64,000 bases of DNA from Legionella quateirensis (GTDB lineage Bacteria > Pseudomonadota > Gammaproteobacteria > Legionellales > Legionellaceae). This document shows positions 28,948 through 37,513 of this stretch, piece after piece; positions within the stretch are counted from its first letter, which is position 1; each line of letters starts with the position of its first letter. The stretch is from positions 616 through 64,615 of the forward strand of contig NZ_LNYR01000041.1 of NCBI RefSeq assembly GCF_001467955.1, written 5' to 3'. A model generated the notes under the pieces. That model saw only the letters and a list, made by a program, of their open reading frames with translations, had not been told where the DNA came from and did no database searches. Made by a program: the position numbers and the translations under genes.

Positions 28948-29884
28948 TAAGTCCATCGCACGCAAATTAAAACCACTTGCTGTACGCTTTACTTCAATGG
29001 GTTCTCCTTGTGAAATTCGAGTTATGGCTGTTGATCAAAAGCTTGGTGCTTATGTAATTGAGCAAGCCGTTAAAGAAGTACGGCGGTTGAATGATAAATA
29101 TTCACGCTATAGACCAGACAGTGTTACCAGCCAAATCAATCAATCTGCGGGAAGCGGTCATTTCAATGTTTTGGATGCAGAGACACAAGCTATTATTAAT
29201 TATGCGGATGTGTGTTATCAACAAAGTGATGGATTATTTGATATTACATCAGGTGTTCTCCGTAAAGCCTGGAATTTTAAAGTAGTTCAAAACAAAGAAA
29301 CTGTACCATCCCAGTCATATATTGATGAGTTATTAGACCTGGTAGGCTGGGAAAAAGTTTTATGGAAGGGAGATTCTTTTGCTTTGCCTAAAAAAAATAT
29401 GGAAATTGATTTTGGTGGAATTGTTAAGGAATATTGTGCCGATGCGGTTGCAACATTATGTCTCAATTATGGTATTAATACTGGTCTGATTGATTTAGGA
29501 GGAGACATCCGAATTATTGGCCCTTATCCGGAACATGATACTTGGACCGTGCATATACAGGATCCTCAAAAAATAAAAAAATCTTGCGCACAATTAGACG
29601 TATTACAGGGAGGTATTGCAACAAGCGGTATCTATGAACGCTTTATTGAAATAGAAGGCAAACGTTATTCTCATCTCCTTAATCCCAAAACCGGTTGGCC
29701 TGTCGAAGAATACATCGCTTCATTAACAGTATTAGCAGATCAATGCATCATTGCTGGAAGTATTGCTACAATCGGCATACTTAAAGGTCGGGATGGCCTA
29801 TCCTGGTTACAAGAGAACATTGATCTTCCTTATTGGTGCTGTCTTGCAACTGGAGAATTGATTACAAATGATGGTGTCAAATAA
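28940..29884 (+). CDS. ApbE-like FAD:protein FMN transferase (DUF4266-associated type)
   Basis: A 314-residue ApbE-family protein. Typical blocks are FTSMGSPCEIRV, SRYRPDS, GLFDITSGVLRKAW, IDFGGIVKEYCAD, GLIDLGGDIRI, GGIATSGIYER and SHLLNPKTGWPVE. ApbE enzymes attach FMN to Thr/Ser of periplasmic proteins using Mg2+. In this protein the ADA-x-DT metal block is replaced by AGSIAT, so both usual Asp residues are missing, and KGY is KEY. No export signal is visible. The start is taken as GTG 28940, with GGAG 9 bases upstream inside the DUF4266 gene; GTG 28934 is nearly as good, and ATG 28880 has no ribosome-binding site. The substrate is unknown; the DUF4266 neighbour is the natural suspect. Confidence 0.82.
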   Translation: MVSKSIARKLKPLAVRFTSMGSPCEIRVMAVDQKLGAYVIEQAVKEVRRLNDKYSRYRPDSVTSQINQSAGSGHFNVLDAETQAIINYADVCYQQSDGLFDITSGVLRKAWNFKVVQNKETVPSQSYIDELLDLVGWEKVLWKGDSFALPKKNMEIDFGGIVKEYCADAVATLCLNYGINTGLIDLGGDIRIIGPYPEHDTWTVHIQDPQKIKKSCAQLDVLQGGIATSGIYERFIEIEGKRYSHLLNPKTGWPVEEYIASLTVLADQCIIAGSIATIGILKGRDGLSWLQENIDLPYWCCLATGELITNDGVK

Positions 29885-29977
29885 GGTCAAACTCCCCTGA
29901 TTTATAGCACTCATTAAATGAATTTAATAAGTTCATTTTTAATGACATGACATAAGAGGATTTATATTTTCAGTAGT

Positions 29978-29996
29978 GTTAGGGTGTGTTGACATG
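29978..29996. repeat. Isolated MITE left terminus
   Basis: ttagggtgtgttgacatgg matches the left end of the 8224-8300 element, with no partner end nearby. Confidence 0.5.
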
Positions 29997-30059
29997 GGTA
30001 TCTTGAAGATAATTTCTAAAAATTCGTTCACAAGGCGTGTATCATTATAAATAAAATAA

Positions 30060-30089
30060 CAATCAGCCAAATAATCTTTTGGCTGATTG
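30060..30089 (-). terminator. Terminator of the Fic gene
   Basis: CAATCAGCCAA and TTGGCTGATTG form an 11-bp stem with an 8-base loop. On the minus strand it is followed by TTATTTTATTT. It lies 23 bases beyond the Fic stop codon. On the plus strand TTTT also follows, so it may work both ways. Confidence 0.75.
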
Positions 30090-30111
30090 TTTTGCTCTAG
30101 GGATAAGAGTA

Positions 30112-31509
30112 TTAAGGTAAAGCAGGTGCTTGTGATGGGATTGCACGCTGCATTTGTTCTAGATTAATGTTGCTACACAGAACGATTTTTTTACCCTGTA
30201 CTTCTGTTGTTCGAACATTGGCTTCACAAAAATTCAACTGATTCAAACCATTAACGATTTCTGTTGCTTCAGCTTCTGATGTGCAGTAACGCCATATAGT
30301 TAAGGGTTCTTTATTAGGAATCTTCCAATCCTTAAATCCTGTTATTTCCACCATCTGGTTTTGCAGAGCAACTCGATCGTAAACAGGCTTAAGAAACGAA
30401 ACCTGTGATACAGAAGTAGTTGCTGATTTTTTACGTTCGACTTCATTCGTTAGACCTGTTAAAAACTCTTGAGCAGTTGCTGTCAAGAGCTGACAAGCCA
30501 TTAACGAGTGGGCATTATTTGAATGATCTAAATATTTAAGAAAGGGGTTTTTAGCTACTAATGATTCAGTAATTCGATTCAAATCAAAATCTGGCTTAAT
30601 TGCTTTTATTTGCGATGCAATTTTGTGCATCGCCATTCTCGCGTAAATTAACTTTGCCAAGTCAGGATCTGCGAATGGTTTAGTTTGTGCTTCTATGATA
30701 CATTTAAGTAAATGTGCTGCTAAAGGCCCTCTGTCTTTTTCTATGCTTGCTATAGCTTCCGCATAACTACCCGTATTGGCATTACGGTCACCGGGTTTAC
30801 GCATAAGGATATCAGGTAAATCGATACTTCTTAAAACAATATTATTCAATTCTGCTGCGGTTCGACCATTACCATTCGGAAATGCATGAATACGAGTAAA
30901 CTGATAAAAAAGATCTGCGCAAAACTCACTCACCGCCACCAAATCATTATTGTTAAGTTGTTTCCATCGTGGAACCATTGTTTCAGCAAAATTGCGCATT
31001 TGGCCTGGTAAACGTTCTGGATAATCAACAAATAAGGCTATTTTCTCCACAACTTTAAGTTCGTGTTTAGGCAACAGATTATCATGCACGGCTGTGGTTA
31101 ATCGGTTTAAAGCCAGAATGATACCAGCTAAGGGCTCCTCCAATTTCATTCGTTCTTTTAAAGTAGAATGAATAGGGGCTGCATTATCCCTTTCTAGTCG
31201 TTTCAGAATACGTAAAAACTGTTTCGCATCGTTATATTTAAGGCCCTGATTTTCTTTCACAAGCATATTCAAAAATCCCTGTTCGGACAGTTGAGGTTTA
31301 AATAATTTTGCGAAATACATAGCCAAATGATTCATCATATTGCTGCCGAAATGCCAACGAATCACCATCGATTTGGAATATTCTCCGCTCTTCCCTTCCT
31401 CGCTTAGAGAGAGCAGGGTTTTAGCCATTCGTTTATGTATGTTTAGTACCCAATCTTCAAAAATTTCCGGGGTAAGCGCATCCAGACCGTTTGCTTGAAT
31501 CCATGGCAA
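30112..31509 (-). CDS. Fic-domain protein (AMPylator-like), main open frame
   Basis: A 465-codon frame starting at a TTG. The Fic core is RIHAFPNGNGRTAAE (HxFxxGNGR, catalytic His about 208, metal-binding Asn and both phosphate-binding Gly present), so the active site is intact. Fic enzymes usually transfer AMP to a hydroxyl on a target protein. A helical N-terminal region (1-150) precedes the core; the C-terminal ~150 residues are of unknown type. No S/TxxxE(G/N) inhibitory helix was found. The frame continues upstream without shift into the segment 31525-31680, separated from it by one TAA. The gene is therefore probably interrupted, or restarted at the TTG. It is a possible effector by analogy with other Legionella Fic proteins. 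Confidence 0.75.
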   Translation of the reverse strand: MPWIQANGLDALTPEIFEDWVLNIHKRMAKTLLSLSEEGKSGEYSKSMVIRWHFGSNMMNHLAMYFAKLFKPQLSEQGFLNMLVKENQGLKYNDAKQFLRILKRLERDNAAPIHSTLKERMKLEEPLAGIILALNRLTTAVHDNLLPKHELKVVEKIALFVDYPERLPGQMRNFAETMVPRWKQLNNNDLVAVSEFCADLFYQFTRIHAFPNGNGRTAAELNNIVLRSIDLPDILMRKPGDRNANTGSYAEAIASIEKDRGPLAAHLLKCIIEAQTKPFADPDLAKLIYARMAMHKIASQIKAIKPDFDLNRITESLVAKNPFLKYLDHSNNAHSLMACQLLTATAQEFLTGLTNEVERKKSATTSVSQVSFLKPVYDRVALQNQMVEITGFKDWKIPNKEPLTIWRYCTSEAEATEIVNGLNQLNFCEANVRTTEVQGKKIVLCSNINLEQMQRAIPSQAPALP

Positions 31510-31524
31510 TATAATTTCCTCTGC

Positions 31525-31680
31525 TTAAATATAAGCAGCTTGCATGTCTTCATATTGTTCCATTTTATAAAGTGCATGATTCAACCCCTCACCATAGAGA
31601 AGTGCTTCTGGTGAAGACTCTGGCTCAAAACTATAGACCAGGGCGGGATTAAATAATTTTAGATTCAAGAAACTAGGCAT
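31525..31680 (-). pseudogene. 5' segment of the Fic gene, ended by an in-frame TAA
   Basis: From ATG 31680 there are 51 sense codons (MPSFLNLKLFNPAL...EQYEDMQAAYI), then TAA at 31525-31527. The same frame then continues (AEEIILPWIQANG) straight into the Fic frame. A promoter sits just upstream. The full gene would encode about 522 residues. A separate 51-residue protein upstream of Fic (antitoxin-like) is the alternative, but no antitoxin motif is seen and the frame match favours a nonsense mutation. Confidence 0.6.
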
Positions 31681-31705
31681 TTTGACTTCTCAATAAAAAG
31701 AATCG

Positions 31706-31734
31706 ATTCTACACCTTGCTCTCATTTAGATCAA
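31706..31734 (-). promoter_or_regulatory. Predicted promoter of the Fic gene
   Basis: On the minus strand TTGATC, then 17 bases, then TAGAAT, ending 25 bases before the ATG at 31680. The position supports 31680, not the TTG at 31509, as the original start of the Fic gene. Confidence 0.55.
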
Positions 31735-31783
31735 CAAAGTTCATTTTAAGTCTTTATGTCTCATAAGTGACATTCCAAATGTC

Positions 31784-32332
31784 TCATACCATCCCAGCTT
31801 TACTACATCTTTGACGTATCTCTTCCATTTTTTGGGCTGTCTCAATCCCTTTAACTGGCAACCCTCTTTCATCCAATAACCCCACTTGCACAAGCACGCT
31901 CGCTTGATCCCAATAAATATGCTCATGTGTCAACTTTCCATGAGAAAAGCCCACAATCACCACTAAAGGAATTTCTACTCGTTTTCCTGTTGGGGCTATG
32001 TTAGGTAACATCCAGCCAATTTCTGAATTATGAGTAAATTTAAAAATAAGCTCATCCACTAATTGGTGTTCATCAATTGTTCTGGAAATTAGCACCATTT
32101 CCGTGTCAGAGGGAAAAAATGTTCCGGTCAAAATTAAAGAACTATAGAACTGACGAACGCCCTCTAATCCCATGCCTCCTATTGCTGTAGGAATATTATT
32201 TAAATGCGGATCGGCGGTCATTGTCCCCAGGGTCGCGCTTAAATCTCTTCTTAATTCTGCATCAACATGTTGTTGAAACGCGTCCATCAAGGCTTGTTTT
32301 TCAGGAGATAGCGTGATCATAGCTCGTATCAT
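31784..32332 (-). CDS. SnoaL-like / NTF2-fold protein
   Basis: A 182-residue protein with a SnoaL-type polyketide cyclase-like fold: an N-terminal helix (LSPEKQALMDAFQQHVDAEL), TMTADPHLNNIPTAIGG, and the late strand block HEHIYWDQASVLVQVGLLD, common in ester-cyclase-like members. Catalysis is not assured. ATG 32332 is used; an in-frame GTG at 32407 would add 25 residues. It is divergent from the Sdb-like gene, with which it forms a unit partly copied at 46.5 kb: there only a remnant of this gene is left. Confidence 0.7.
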   Translation of the reverse strand: MIRAMITLSPEKQALMDAFQQHVDAELRRDLSATLGTMTADPHLNNIPTAIGGMGLEGVRQFYSSLILTGTFFPSDTEMVLISRTIDEHQLVDELIFKFTHNSEIGWMLPNIAPTGKRVEIPLVVIVGFSHGKLTHEHIYWDQASVLVQVGLLDERGLPVKGIETAQKMEEIRQRCSKAGMV

Positions 32333-32496
32333 GATATTTGGGGAGTTATTATCATTGTGTACCACAAAGTCCCAACTATCAAATCCCTGGAGGAGCACCG
32401 GGATCACGCCCTAAAAAGGTGCAACATAATATTTTCTTAATGTTTCTTGCGTATAATTTACACATCAAATATGTAACATGTCTTAGGATAAAGTCA

Positions 32497-33711
32497 ATGG
32501 CAATTTATAAAGCACCAAAACCTCAATACACCAATTGGCAATGGTTTAAATTTATTGGCCTTCGCACTGTTTTTCCTCCGGTTTTACTCTGGGATCTTTT
32601 AAAACTCGGTGTGAATAAATTAGCAGGCAAGACTATCGGTAGCCTGGTTTTACCAGCCCAAGACTCAGATTTTTCAAATTGGAAGATTAGAGATGCCTCT
32701 CGCTATAATACTCCTCAAATCTCCTGCGAGCAGCATCAAGTTATTACTCATGATGGAGCAATACTTGATACCTTTGAGATAAAGCCTGAATCGCAAAAGC
32801 AGGTTGAGCCTAAATACCAAAAATATATTATCAATTTTGTCGGAAACGGCATGTGCTATGAAGATATCGTCGATGAGATGCAACAGGATGCCACAGACCT
32901 GGATGCGAATATAATTGGTTTTAATCTTCGAGGTGTGGGCCAAAGTACGAGTCGTGCCTTATCGAAAGATAATTTGGTAACCGATGGTATTGCTCAGGTG
33001 CAACGACTGCTGGATCAAGGCGTATCCCCACAAAATATCACATTAAAGGCCCATTCACTTGGTGCAGGTGTTGGATCTTTGGTTGCACAGCACTTTCATG
33101 AGCTAGGCCAACCTATAAATATCTTTAATAGCCGTTCATTTTCAAACATCACTAATTTTCTGGTAGGTCATGCCCGCCTGGATAAAGATGATAACGGGCA
33201 AGCTGTAGGACATAAAGAAAGTTTGGGAGGAAAAATTTTAGGATGGTTCATCAAACCCATCATTAAATTAGCTGTTATTTTAGCCAATTGGGAAATTGAT
33301 GCCATTGACGCTTTTAAAAAAATTCCCAAAGAATATAGAGAATATATTGTTGTCAGATCAAGGAAAGAAATAAGAGAACGTCGCATTGATGATCCTGTAA
33401 TACCTCACTATGCCTCGATACATAAGGGACTTTCAGATGAGCGTAAAGCAGAGAAAGCCAAAATTGATCGCTTGATTTCCGCTACTGATAAAAACGATAC
33501 AAGCAAACTCGAAGAATTAGCTGCGGCCAGAAAGAAAGTGAGCAGTGATAGAAAAATGGAAACCGCATATAATAGTGCGGATGGTCATAATGCTGATTCG
33601 AATTCGCTGCATAATAGATCTGGTAAGTCTGCTCACGCCTTTTTCAAAGAATTTGTGGCTAAGGCGAATGAAGATCATGCGGTTAAACCGACTATTAACC
33701 TGAGTCATTAA
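32497..33711 (+). CDS. SidB/Sdb-like alpha/beta hydrolase, copy 1
   Basis: A 404-residue protein of the Legionella-specific alpha/beta hydrolase group that includes SidB and the Sdb proteins (Dot/Icm substrates); the assignment is by recall of the family pattern. FNLRGVGQSTSRA forms the early turn and LKAHSLGAGVGSL the nucleophile elbow (Ser), with Ala where most have Gly. An N-terminal hydrophobic helix (FPPVLLWDLLKLGV) and another near residue 250 (KPIIKLAVILANW) could contact membranes. The C-terminal third is charged and helical (KAEKAKIDRL). AGGA lies 8 bases before the ATG. A near-identical paralogue is at 46726-47943. Confidence 0.75.
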   Translation: MAIYKAPKPQYTNWQWFKFIGLRTVFPPVLLWDLLKLGVNKLAGKTIGSLVLPAQDSDFSNWKIRDASRYNTPQISCEQHQVITHDGAILDTFEIKPESQKQVEPKYQKYIINFVGNGMCYEDIVDEMQQDATDLDANIIGFNLRGVGQSTSRALSKDNLVTDGIAQVQRLLDQGVSPQNITLKAHSLGAGVGSLVAQHFHELGQPINIFNSRSFSNITNFLVGHARLDKDDNGQAVGHKESLGGKILGWFIKPIIKLAVILANWEIDAIDAFKKIPKEYREYIVVRSRKEIRERRIDDPVIPHYASIHKGLSDERKAEKAKIDRLISATDKNDTSKLEELAAARKKVSSDRKMETAYNSADGHNADSNSLHNRSGKSAHAFFKEFVAKANEDHAVKPTINLSH

Positions 33712-33882
33712 ATTAGATGAAATTTTATTTCACTTCCCTACCCATTACTCCCTTCACCCGCATAGCGAGAGAAGGGATTGTACCACCGGAACATAGCTAA
33801 AAAAATAGTGAATCAATAGGGTCTGAGGTATCCCCTCATCATTCTAGAGAGAATAATTACCGACTATTCAGTACAAAATTTC

Positions 33883-33965
33883 GTCTTTGCGAGCACCGCG
33901 AAGCAATCCAGAATACAGTTCCAATAAGGCTCCGTTCTGGATTGCTTCGCGTTGCTCGCAAAGAC
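33883..33965. repeat. Palindromic GTCTTTGCGAGC repeat
   Basis: gtctttgcgagcaccgcgaagcaatccag is mirrored by ctggattgcttcgcgttgctcgcaaagac with a ~24-base loop. This is a REP-like hairpin found in many bacterial genomes. It lies between two convergent genes and could end transcription. Confidence 0.75.
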
Positions 33966-34015
33966 AGGTATTAAATTGATTACTAATGAGAAGATCAACG
34001 GGATCCGACTTGATT

Positions 34016-34060
34016 GATTTTATTTTATTTTATTTTATTTTATTTTATTTTATTTTATTA
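34016..34060. repeat. TTTTA pentanucleotide tract
   Basis: About eight uninterrupted copies of a 5-bp unit. The stop codon and last three residues of the minus-strand gene (34045-35448) are embedded in it. Because the stop occurs at the edge of the tract, a change in unit number should leave the protein intact. Confidence 0.85.
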
Positions 34061-35448
34061 ATATCCGAGGGAGCAGATTCTATTGCCTGCTCAATATCTT
34101 CAACTTTCTTCTCTGATTCAGTTTGTCCAAAAAACATTAATTTATTCACTGTAATTTCTTCATTTTGGTTCCATGATTTTACTGCTTGATATAGAGCATG
34201 ACCGGCAAGGGCCAATAAGCCAATTCCAGTTAAACTGATTAGAATATTTGCAACAATAGGTTTCCAAATTTCTCGGTGTTCTCTCATCTGATCATTTTTA
34301 CTATTTAATAGTCCTTTAAAATCCGCTTTAAATTTCAATAATTCCTGCTCATCCGGTTTTTTTACCAGAGATTTTTTATAAAAGTCATCCAGCTTCGTCT
34401 CTAGGGCGTTAGCAAGAGACTCAACTTCTTTTCCTTTATCTAGATCACTGGCTGTTAAAGAAATTCCATAGTCCCTCATTATCTTAATTTGAAAATAAAT
34501 ATTTTTTAGGTGTATGTTGGTTAATTTAAACTCATCAAATGCAATGTCTTCGTTTTTCCTTACATCAGGTTGATTTGAAACACTCAGATGAGGCGCTGTT
34601 ACATCTTGATTATTCTTTAATGGCTCAGGTACTTCATCCCCCTGAACAAGTGAAGACGATGGTATTAAATTCGAAGCAGTTAGCTTTGATTCGACCACAT
34701 CATCAACGTGTACAACTGATGGAAGAGTGTCTAATTCCGGATTTTGTTCCTTAAACGCAAGAAACTCATTCACTTTAAACAAATGTTTAAAAAAATCTAA
34801 AATATCTACATCTTTTACTTCTCGTTCTAGCAAGTCGCCAAGATCTACAAAAATTTGCCCCTCAGCAAATACAGCAACTTCATCATTTATATTTTTTCTT
34901 AAGTCGCTTTCACTATATCCTGGAGAATCTTTCCATCCACCAATATCTGAAATAACTGAACCTTTCTTCACTGCGAATCTAAAAAGATCAGTTAATGCAA
35001 ATTGTAATTTTGATGATTCTCCCTCTGGGCACTCAACAGTTAATGTCTTACCATATGCTCCTGAATCAGAGGCTATGGTTGTGTTAATAACCTTATGTTT
35101 GATGATAAATCTCTCAAGGAATAATCCCACATTTTCAGTTGTGAGCTGTTCTCTTGTAGCTGTTAGACCATATCCGGCTGTAATCTCCATAGGTCCAGGT
35201 ATTTTTGCTAAAGCACAAGCCAGGTTAAAGGCTCCGATATAAAAATAATGACACTTACCACCACCTAAAGCATGTTCATATATCTGTGTATCTTTTGTTG
35301 AAGGAGAAAAGAGACTAACTTGTAAAAGGGGCCAACCGGTTATTGAGTTACGGTGAATTAAAGGGATTTGATCATGTCTTTTTTTCCCTTGATTATGACC
35401 GTCAAGTAACATAGCTTGAGCATTTTCGGATAAAAAACGAACAGGCAT
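34045..35448 (-). CDS. Hypothetical protein with C-terminal transmembrane segment, candidate effector
   Basis: A 467-residue protein with no recognised catalytic domain. The N-terminal half (1-240) is mixed and globular; a low-complexity linker follows (240-300). A helical region ends in REHREIWKPIVANILISLTGIGLLALAGHAL. This coil-plus-single-helix arrangement, often with a HR/R-W-KPI-AN block, recurs at the C-termini of many Legionella proteins. The tail is acidic (QTESEKKVEDIEQAIESAPSD), compatible with a Dot/Icm signal. There is no signal peptide. Function unknown. Confidence 0.65.
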   Translation of the reverse strand: MPVRFLSENAQAMLLDGHNQGKKRHDQIPLIHRNSITGWPLLQVSLFSPSTKDTQIYEHALGGGKCHYFYIGAFNLACALAKIPGPMEITAGYGLTATREQLTTENVGLFLERFIIKHKVINTTIASDSGAYGKTLTVECPEGESSKLQFALTDLFRFAVKKGSVISDIGGWKDSPGYSESDLRKNINDEVAVFAEGQIFVDLGDLLEREVKDVDILDFFKHLFKVNEFLAFKEQNPELDTLPSVVHVDDVVESKLTASNLIPSSSLVQGDEVPEPLKNNQDVTAPHLSVSNQPDVRKNEDIAFDEFKLTNIHLKNIYFQIKIMRDYGISLTASDLDKGKEVESLANALETKLDDFYKKSLVKKPDEQELLKFKADFKGLLNSKNDQMREHREIWKPIVANILISLTGIGLLALAGHALYQAVKSWNQNEEITVNKLMFFGQTESEKKVEDIEQAIESAPSDINKIK

Positions 35449-35609
35449 GATTCACTCAAAATCACTGTAGTTATTAACCATTATAGATCAATATAAACCC
35501 AACAAGAACAAATAATGCTCCAATAGAACGAATATCCATCAATAATTCGTGGATTTTGAAATTGTATGATAGTATCCAACTCAAATTTATTGAGTTGTAG
35601 ATGTAAATA

Positions 35610-36698
35610 ATGCCAACTATTAAAGAAATATCCAGTGCTGTAGAATCTGTGAATCAAATTATACCTGACTTGTTGAAATGGTATCAGGTGATCCCGACTG
35701 CTGACACCCATAAAATAGTATCCATGCTCCAAGGCCAACTCGAAATGATTTGTGGTATTCCAAATCTGAGTCAGTACCAGCAGCGCGTGGCAAATTTGCC
35801 TTACCTTTGCGGATTGCCAGCAGCACTCAACTTATTAAAACAAGAAGGTATTGCATTTTGCACAAGAGTTCGGGAGTTCCCTGCTATCCATCCTCAATCA
35901 GTATTTGAACTTGCTTTCCAGTTACTCAAGGATCTTTGTGATTTGAATTCGGTTATCGGACTGGCAACCAAAAGAAACATAGATCAATTGCTGGTCAATT
36001 CGCATATATTATTACATGAGGAAACTGGTCATTTGTGGGAACGACTAACCGCAGATATATTCACTCAATCACATTTTGATACAATAATTGCGCTGTGTGA
36101 AAGTGGTGTTGACAATGCTCTAATTCGGGAACAATTTTCGACTTATGTAAATACTGTTGTTACATCAAACATCGGTTCTGCTTCATCTAGTGACATATCG
36201 CCTGTCGATACTTCAAGTTCTTCTGTAAGCTTACCCTCTGAATTAGCAAGAAAATTATGTTTGTTTAGTAATGGTACAATGCCAGAAACTCTTGATTTAT
36301 TGAAGCAGATTAAACACCTTTCTCGTTCGTTTCCAATCGCAGAAACCTCCGATTCTTACGAAAAAACGTTGCAGTATTGCAATACTATGATGAAAAGCTG
36401 GGTGTTTCACAATCCGGAAGAAATAGCGCAAAAATACTTAATAGATGTTATGAATGAAGATAGTCTTTACAGAGACAAACTTTCCGGTTTATCGGCACGT
36501 CAAGTTCTAACTCGGACACTTTTGATAATAACATCGGAAATTTGGATAAAGAACTCTAAGAGAGATACCAGTGCCAGGGAAGATTATAATAAATTAATTG
36601 ATTTGATTGCTAATACGCAACATATTGTACCTGTCTCAGAATGCGCTAAATTACACTATGAACCAATCGAGTCTTACCCCATCGATTTTCAGCTATAG
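35610..36698 (+). CDS. Hypothetical helical protein
   Basis: A 362-residue protein, not recognised. It is predicted mostly alpha-helical, with a Ser-rich linker near residues 190-210 (SASSSDISPVDTSSSSVS) that splits it into two lobes. No signal peptide or membrane segment, and no strong ribosome-binding site before the ATG. It is divergent from the 34045-35448 gene, with 160 bp between them that must hold both promoters. A Dot/Icm substrate is possible, given the neighbours, but there is no direct sign. Confidence 0.6.
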   Translation: MPTIKEISSAVESVNQIIPDLLKWYQVIPTADTHKIVSMLQGQLEMICGIPNLSQYQQRVANLPYLCGLPAALNLLKQEGIAFCTRVREFPAIHPQSVFELAFQLLKDLCDLNSVIGLATKRNIDQLLVNSHILLHEETGHLWERLTADIFTQSHFDTIIALCESGVDNALIREQFSTYVNTVVTSNIGSASSSDISPVDTSSSSVSLPSELARKLCLFSNGTMPETLDLLKQIKHLSRSFPIAETSDSYEKTLQYCNTMMKSWVFHNPEEIAQKYLIDVMNEDSLYRDKLSGLSARQVLTRTLLIITSEIWIKNSKRDTSAREDYNKLIDLIANTQHIVPVSECAKLHYEPIESYPIDFQL

Positions 36699-37513
36699 CT
36701 AAGTTTGGGTGCATTCAATGCTATGCAAATCGATGACAATTTATCACCAGTTTAAAAGTTAACTTCATACGGGGTTGAATACCGGGGCCTGATCAAAATA
36801 TCTTATTTAAAAACAGTATGATGTGTCTTTAAAGAACCTGATTCACCATAGAAGATCTATAATTACATTGCGAAATTACATTAGGAACCAATAGTTCTCA
36901 GAGGAATATTGGCAGCACAAAGTGGGTATAGAAACCCAAAGTTGATTCATATATGCTATTTTTATATCGAAGACACTTAAGTAGATTAAGGAAAAATACT
37001 TTTGTTTACATCCAAAATCACAGAAAAATCCGATGAACATCTAGCACATAGGACGGAAAGCATTATCGCCAAACTTGATTCGGATTTGTCAGACGCTGAA
37101 AGAATGTTGTTTTTTGAATTTTCTAATTCTTAGTTTATTGACCACAAGAACTACCATCTACTTCGCAAGATATACCCAGGATAAAACATAATGCATTTGA
37201 ATCATGTTGGCCTGAAAGTCATGATGAATGTTCTCTTTTTCAGCGGCAAACCGAATCAGCGTGGTTAAGCATGCCCTGGAGAATTACAAAGTATATTTTC
37301 GTGATATTACAGCAAAGGATAGAGGCATGATCTATCTTTCTAATTAAAGAGAATATCAATTAAGACGACAATAAATAATAAAAATCAAGGGAATCGTAAT
37401 GAACAAGCGGGGTTTGTAATTAGTGCAATGATGCTATTGATAGTGCGTTATTTTAATTCAATTCACTAGGCAGGCGCTACAGGCTACCTTGGTTGATATA
37501 TAGGGATAGAACT
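36699..37513. other. 815-bp region with decayed coding fragments
   Basis: No intact gene of normal size is seen. A 43-codon open stretch ends at 37133 (with SDEHLAHRTESIIAKLD) but lacks an ATG. A 39-codon frame from ATG 37228 to 37347 (ISVVKHALENYKVYFRD) has a weak ribosome-binding site. Both look protein-like, so this is probably a decayed gene or two. No family is recognised. Confidence 0.35.

Noticed and set aside
31525..31680. Small frame upstream of Fic as an antitoxin of a Fic toxin-antitoxin pair
   Set aside because: The S/TxxxE(G/N) inhibitory motif is absent, and the frame is continuous with Fic except for one stop codon.
33986..34189. A 67-codon plus-strand frame across the TTTTA tract
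   Set aside because: It consists of the repeat translation and the reverse strand of the neighbouring gene.
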